In this document: piece after piece, positions 59,291 through 64,000 of the stretch
Position numbering within the stretch: the first letter of the stretch is position 1
How the letters are laid out: each line of letters opens with the position of its first letter
From: Parietaria judaica
Lineage: Eukaryota > Streptophyta > Magnoliopsida > Rosales > Urticaceae
Assembly: GCA_954871525.1 (NCBI GenBank)
Contig: OX940863.1
Span: 20,968,001-21,032,000, forward strand
Reading direction: 5' to 3'
Length of the DNA stretch: 64,000 bases
The notes under the pieces: model-generated
What the model was told of the DNA's origin: nothing
Database searches by the model: none
Seen by the model: the letters and a program-made list of their open reading frames with translations, nothing else
Program-made: the position numbers and the translations under genes

Positions 59291-59757
59291 GGAAGCTCTG
59301 TAACGGCGCGAGGCGAAACTTGGCGACGGGCGCGAGACTTGGCAACGGGATGGCACGGGACTTGACGGCAAGATCTTGGCGAGCAGGAAGATGACGGAAA
59401 AAGAATCGAAGAGAGTTTTGAGAGAAAAGGTCGAACAAGATTTTAGAGCAGGATATTGCGTGTGAAATATTCGAAGAGAATTGATGGGTTTTGACCCGTC
59501 AAACATGCAGAATTTCAAATTTTATTTTCCAAAAAAAATAATTAAGGAAATTATCAGATACCATAATTATAGGAAATCAGTTTCGAAAAAAATATTAATT
59601 AATAATAAATAAACGAAAATTAAAATTAATAACTAATAATAGGGGTAATATAGTCCAAACAGATTTATTAATGGGTATAAATCAGTTTTATGAAACTATG
59701 GGCATTTCTTTTAAACATTAAGTGTTATTTGGGCATTTTGTGAGTTTTCTAATAAAT

Positions 59758-60455
59758 AAATAAGCTATATATGCGACTGACGAGACTTCGACTTGGATAT
59801 TTTTACGTGGAAAAGTAATTTCAAAAGAAAATGACAACAACAAAAATTGCAATAAAATTTGACCGAGAACTAATGTAATTTTAATTGGGATTACACATAA
59901 AAAAATTGGACCCAGAACCTAGGAAAAGGGCCAAGATAAAATAGGAGATTCAGGCCGCAAACTCTAACAATAACTTTATTTAAACGGGTCCTTTTATATA
60001 TGAGTAAAATGGTGCTAGAATTAAGCTTTAAACTCTTTTTCTTTTTCGTGATGAAAAATAAAATTACCATCTCCGTCAACGGTTTAACATTGAATTTTGC
60101 AATTTTAGGTGAAAAGTTCATACCTCTTCACACTCAATTTGTATATATTTAATTATTTATCATGCTCATTAATGGGCCAAGCCATAGCTGGGATACAAAC
60201 CAGCTCAGCCCAAAAGAACCTCATAGGATACTTCCTACAAGTCTTTCTGGTCAACTCCGGCTCCGAGTTTGTTGCTTTACAGCAAAACTCGTATACACAC
60301 ACATATATAAATTTCCTCTCATGTTCCTATATATATGCTCAAATTTGTATATAATTAGTCTCTTGGCTCTTCATAGCATAGGAAGTTTAACAAGGCTTTT
60401 TGCAGCAGGAAGGAGGGAAATCAAGCATTAAAGATCATAGCAGGATCTAGGAAAC
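59758..60455. other. spacer and probable 5' flank of CRK 3
   Basis: AT-rich sequence. No gene is recognised. 60160-60440 is less AT-rich and lies directly before the candidate first exon of CRK 3, so it may contain its promoter and leader; ATATATAAATTTCC at 60301 is TATA-like. Confidence 0.4.
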
Positions 60456-62683
60456 ATGGTGGATCATATCAAAGATCTTGGTAAGTTTTTCCATTTCTGG
60501 TTTTGGGTTCTCATATTTACTATTCTTCTTATTTCTTCCACCAATATAAATTGATTAGCTTTTCTAATTTATTATCTTATTAATGCTTAATAAGCCAAGT
60601 TGATACGTGCTGTCAAAGCAAGTTGAGCAATGCACCACCGTGCTGTCAAGTTTCACTAGCTTTTTAATGCTTAATATCAAACATTTGGTACATTAGCCGC
60701 CGAAAATAAACATTGGGTACATAATCCGCAGAAGATCAAACATTGGGTACATTATCCGCAGTTTACCCATTAAATATTATCACTGCCAACTAGGGGTGTA
60801 CAAAAAAGACCCTAAACCGAATCTAAAACCGATAACATTAATTTACCGATTTTTTCACTACCGAAAATTTATGCTTTTTTTGAAATACCAAAAAATGCGG
60901 TTTAAACCGCTACCGCTTTTTGCTAAATGGTAGCGGTTACGGTTTTCACGATAAAAACCGCTACCGATTACCGATTAACCCCGATAATAAATTTAAATAT
61001 TTTATATATTTAAAAATAGATAAATGTTTGGCCTTTAGCATTTAATATCTATATAATAATGTTTTGGCATGAATTTTTCATTCATTGATTCATTTAGTCT
61101 TATTTTATTTTAAATAGTGTGTTTTTATTGCAATTATTCTTTCCGTTTGAAAAATAATGAATAAAGGCCGTAAGAGAATTGACTCCATTATTTTTAATTT
61201 AATCGATTTGTTCATTACTAATTATTTTCTTACTTTAGATTATCTAATAGTAATTTGATTTTTCAAATATACGATGATTATATAACATCTTGTCAAAATG
61301 CGGTTAAAACCAAATTTAAACCGAATTTAAAACCGATATAGCGGTAATTGGTACAAATGGTTTTAAACTTCAACAGTGCGGCTTTCGGTTTTAAAATTGA
61401 AAAAACCAAAAATGCGGTAATCTGTATAAATAGTTATGAAAACCGAACCGAAAACTCGTTTGTTCACCCCTACTGCCAACTACTAAAAAAATCCCTTTAT
61501 TGTATACTTTATTTATGGGTCAAATTAATGTGAAGATAGCTCTTTTATTATGTGGCCAATAAAGTATTCGAAACAAAAGTGCCACTATCCTGATTATATG
61601 TTACGTGGCAGTAATTGATTTATTGCGTACTGCCAGTTCATACCTCAATATGAAACTTTATTTACGGTCAAGGCGTACGAGTCCGCCATTGTTGACCTTC
61701 CTTTTTTCTTTTCACTTTTTTATGTTCGCACATATCTAGTGACTGGGAATTTTATACTGCTGCCATGCACACTAAGAATTAGTTACACTTATAAGAAAAT
61801 CTGAGAAATTAGTAATTTGAGCGATTATAATTTACAGGAATGTATGGACAATCCGCTTCAATACGGTTGTTGATACTTTGTCTCTCATTCATTTACTTGA
61901 CTCGGGCGTTCGGTCAATCGAGTTTTGTGTACGAATACTGTGAAAATGAGAGAGGAAACTACACCACAAACAGCACCTACAAAGCAAACCTTGATCTCGT
62001 CTTGTCCGTTTTTCCTTCGGCAAGCAGAGACAGCCAAGGGTACTACAGCTTGTCGAGCTCTTTCTACGGCCAGCCAGACAAAATTCACGTCACTGGGCTC
62101 TGCCGAGGCGACGTCGAGGCCGAAACATGTCGCAAGTGCCTCGGCCAATCGTCGCGCCTTCTCAGACACATTTGTCCTAACCAAAAAGCGGCGATAGGAG
62201 GCTTTGATGAGTGTTTTCTCCGCTACACGAACATATCATCACTAGGAATAATGTCATTGCGTCCAAGGTTCGATTTGCATAGCACCCTCGTCGTCTCATC
62301 TAGTCACACCATGGCGTTCTTGCAAAATCTAAGGTCTTTGCTCAACAATTTGAAGGATCGGGCCTCGTTGGGAGGCAATCGGTTTAAATTTGCAGCGGGA
62401 AATACGAGCATTCCGGGGCATGACACAATACACGCGATGGTTCAGTGCACTCCGGATTTGTCCCGGACAGAATGCAGGAGTTGTCTGGTGGAAGCTTTTG
62501 GGGATATTCCGGAGAATAAGGGGTGGATGGGAGGGAGAGTTGTGGCGCCGAGCTGTAACTTTCGGTACGAGGTTTATCGCTTTGATGGGAATTCGCCGTT
62601 CAATGTTTCATCGACAATGCTTCAACATTCCCTTGCGGTGGTACGATCTTCACAGTCATCGAGCAATACCGGAACTGCAAAAG
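60456..62683 (+). CDS. cysteine-rich receptor-like kinase 3, ectodomain exon(s), partial
   Basis: The main exon 61838-62683 (ATG 61840) encodes a signal peptide (LLILCLSFIYLTRAFG) and two intact DUF26 domains with C88-x8-C97-x2-C100 and C203-x8-C212-x2-C215, plus the conserved FDECFLRYTN and GGRVVAPSCNFRYEVY blocks. It ends in phase 1 at GCAAAAG|GTAGAC, as in CRK copies 1 and 2. A possible upstream mini-exon 60456-60480 (MVDHIKDL, donor G|GTAAGT) joins in frame through acceptor TTTACAG at 61837, replacing the start by one nine codons earlier. If it is not used, the gene starts at 61840. DUF26 domains face the apoplast and sense or bind ligands; the kinase would signal inside. No membrane-span or kinase exon is found before 64000, so the gene is truncated or interrupted by the element at 63092. 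Confidence 0.8.
60675..60768. repeat. terminal fragment of the foldback family
   Basis: Three units of the AACATTGGGTACATTAGCCGC type, ending in CCGCAGTTTACCC, match the right end of the palindrome at 26060-26151 nearly base for base. Only one end is present, so it is a solo terminus or a deletion derivative. It lies in the putative first intron of CRK 3. Confidence 0.88.
60791..61472. mobile_element. hAT MITE, 682 bp, 8-bp TSD
   Basis: The ends are TAGGGGTGTACAAAAAAG and, at the right, GTTTGTTCACCCCTA. The perfect 8-bp duplication CTGCCAAC is at 60783-60790 and 61473-61480. The subterminal region is full of AAACCG / CGGTTT repeats, as in many plant TAGGGGTG hAT MITEs. It sits in the putative first intron of CRK 3, upstream of its main ectodomain exon. 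Confidence 0.94.
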
Positions 62684-63091
62684 GTAGACACAAAATTTAG
62701 TTCATTTTCTTTATTTATTTTTCAGTGTCAAGTTTTGATTACATATGACTATTAATATCAATAGAATTTAGAATTCTGTATCTAAAAGCCTTCTGAGCTT
62801 CTTTTAGTATTTCTAATTACCACTTGAACTTATTAGTCTTTTAAGAATTTTAAGACTTTTCATCAAGATTTAAGGACAAATATGTATTTACCATAACTCT
62901 TAAAAAGTAAAACGATCCTAAATTTTAAACTCAATCATGTAAATAAATTTTATTAAAAAAAATAAACTCGTAACAGTTCTCGGTATTTGTTTCCGGCTTC
63001 CTGCCCTTTGTCGTCAAGTACAAAACCCCAAGGCTCCATATTTCAGTCACAATTTTGAAAATAACGATTTTGTCTTTAAAATTTAACAGAA
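62684..63091. other. intron-like flank of CRK 3, nothing recognised
   Basis: AT-rich sequence after the CRK 3 donor. No membrane-span exon (expected pattern: acceptor, Gly/Thr-rich, about 20 hydrophobic residues, then RVRKR-like) can be read in any forward frame. Confidence 0.5.
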
Positions 63092-64000
63092 TCCTATATA
63101 ATAAAAGGTAAATGAAGGAAATGCCCATTTGTGACTCAAGGTTTAATTAAAAAAATATGCCCATTTCTAATTTTGATAATCATAATCACCAACAAATTTA
63201 AATATGGACTAATATGCCCTTTCAATTAACTCACATTAATCTTAATTTCGTTTTTTAATTAAAATTAAAAAACTTTTTTTTTAAATGTAGCAAACTAAAT
63301 AAATTAAAATAAATCTTTCCTATTTTTAGGATTAAACAAATATTACTTGAATTATTCTTCCCTATTTTAATGTTTGTAACAAATCATATTTTTGATTTTT
63401 TGGTCCTTATTAATCAGTATTAATTTCAAATCTTTCTCCCCTATCAATTAATATTTTAAAAACAAATTTTCAAACTCTTTCTCTGCATTTTTACGAATTT
63501 GTAATTATATTTATGATTCTAAATTTACGTCACTATATTTCCGATTCTGTATTTACAGTAAATCAATTTGCGAAATTTTAATAAAGCTGTAGTTATAAAA
63601 TTGTAAATATAGTTACGAAATTTCAATATAAGAATGAAACTGTAATTATATATACGAAGATTGTAAAATATTTACGAAGTTAATTTTGTAACTATAGATA
63701 CGAATCTGTAACTATAAATACAAAATTGTAACTACAAATATGAAACTGTAATGGTAAATGTAATTACAAATATGAAACCGTAAATATATTTACAATACTG
63801 TAAATATATGTACCAATACCAATACCAAAACCTTAAATATGTATACTAATATTAATACCAATACCAAAACCGTAAATATATTTACGAAATTCTTAAAACT
63901 GTAAATATATTTACAAAAAACTGTAAATAAATTTACAGTTACGAGCGAGAGTTTGGCGAGGATGATTGCGCTGCGAATCGCAGTCGCCACCTCCTTGTTG
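63092..64000. mobile_element. second copy of the Mutator-like family, cut by window end
   Basis: AAAGGTAAATGAAGGAAATGCCCATTTGTG and the following ATATGCCCATTT / GGACTAATATGCCC blocks match the left end of 57220-59757. Beyond 63500 it holds many short units of the CTGTAAATATATTTAC and GTAACTATA types, and near 63945 a GC-rich GAGCGAGAG...CGCAGTCGCC block begins, as in the other copy. The first bases TCCTATATAATAAAAGG after an A also resemble a Helitron 5' end, so the class is not certain. Confidence 0.55.

Larger units (their letters stand above)
57220..59757. mobile_element. Mutator-like TIR element, non-autonomous, about 2.5 kb
   Basis: The left end (GGGTAAATGAAGCAAATGCCC ... AATGTTTCAAAAAAATGCCCA) and the complemented right end (CTCACAAAATGCCC ... 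AATGTTTAAAAGAAATGCCCA) form long imperfect inverted repeats of about 120 bp. Inside lie a 181-bp tandem duplication (57947-58308), many ATTACGAA/GTAATT motifs and a GC-rich block (59206-59400) with a 39-bp tandem repeat. No transposase is seen. An exon-like stretch with a donor (GCATTGGTGAGTATA, about 57740) could be captured host sequence. Long TIRs suggest a Mutator-like element; boundaries are approximate and the duplication was not resolved. A second copy begins at about 63092. Confidence 0.6.

Noticed and set aside
59129..59518. Arg/Ser-rich minus-strand frame (129 codons) considered as a gene.
   Set aside because: It reads through a 39-bp tandem repeat in the GC-rich island of the Mutator-like element; more probably compositional or a captured scrap.
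63092..63120. TCCTATATAATAAAAGG after an A, considered as a Helitron 5' end.
   Set aside because: The related copy at 57220-59757 has long inverted termini and no 3' hairpin with CTAG, which favours a TIR element; kept as an alternative only.

Overview
The window is nuclear DNA of a flowering plant, almost certainly a eudicot. It has AT-rich intergenic DNA, short GT-AG introns, a 14-exon NADPH oxidase gene, DUF26 receptor-kinase genes and a dense layer of plant transposons (Ty1/copia with initiator-tRNA-Met primer sites, hAT MITEs, a Helitron, foldback and Mutator-like elements). There is no bacterial or organellar signature, and the species cannot be named from the sequence.

Layout. 1-4198: decayed copia element A (minus strand, left end outside the window). 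4199-11291: AT-rich spacer with a dispersed repeat, an 810-bp hAT element and a 485-bp TIR element. 11292-19361: complete respiratory burst oxidase gene of the RBOHF type (plus strand, 14 exons, 947 codons, all key residues present). 19362-28229: repeat-rich 3' flank with a solo LTR inside an older repeat, then a 3.5-kb non-autonomous Helitron that carries a near-perfect 1-kb palindrome. 28230-33910: a hAT MITE, then decayed copia element C (minus) with another hAT MITE inside its reverse transcriptase. 36243-37282: degenerate cysteine-rich receptor-like kinase (CRK) ectodomain. 37533-43323: copia element B (plus), the best preserved, with 111-bp LTRs. 43983-45277: the last exons of an unrecognised coiled-coil gene. 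46525-54674: copia element D (minus), split by a 2.7-kb solo LTR. 54700-56585: broken second CRK. 57220-59757: Mutator-like TIR element. 60456-62683: ectodomain exon of a third CRK with intact DUF26 cysteines; its kinase part is not in the window. 63092-64000: start of a second copy of the Mutator-like family.

The genes. The only gene that looks complete and functional is RBOHF, a plasma-membrane oxidase making apoplastic superoxide under calcium control. The three CRK pieces share the same exon junctions (ectodomain exon ending in phase 1, then a membrane-span exon), so they are remains of a tandem CRK array that transposons have broken up. CRKs are known partners of RBOH oxidases in Arabidopsis, so their presence within about 45 kb is worth noting, but only the third copy could be functional and only if its kinase exons lie beyond the right edge.

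I found no clearly new molecular system. The strongest observations are structural: exact target-site duplications date and order several nested insertions; the 1-kb palindrome inside the Helitron is a natural hairpin-RNA candidate with a remote terminal fragment of the same family; and copia element B combines unusually short LTRs with an almost complete coding region.
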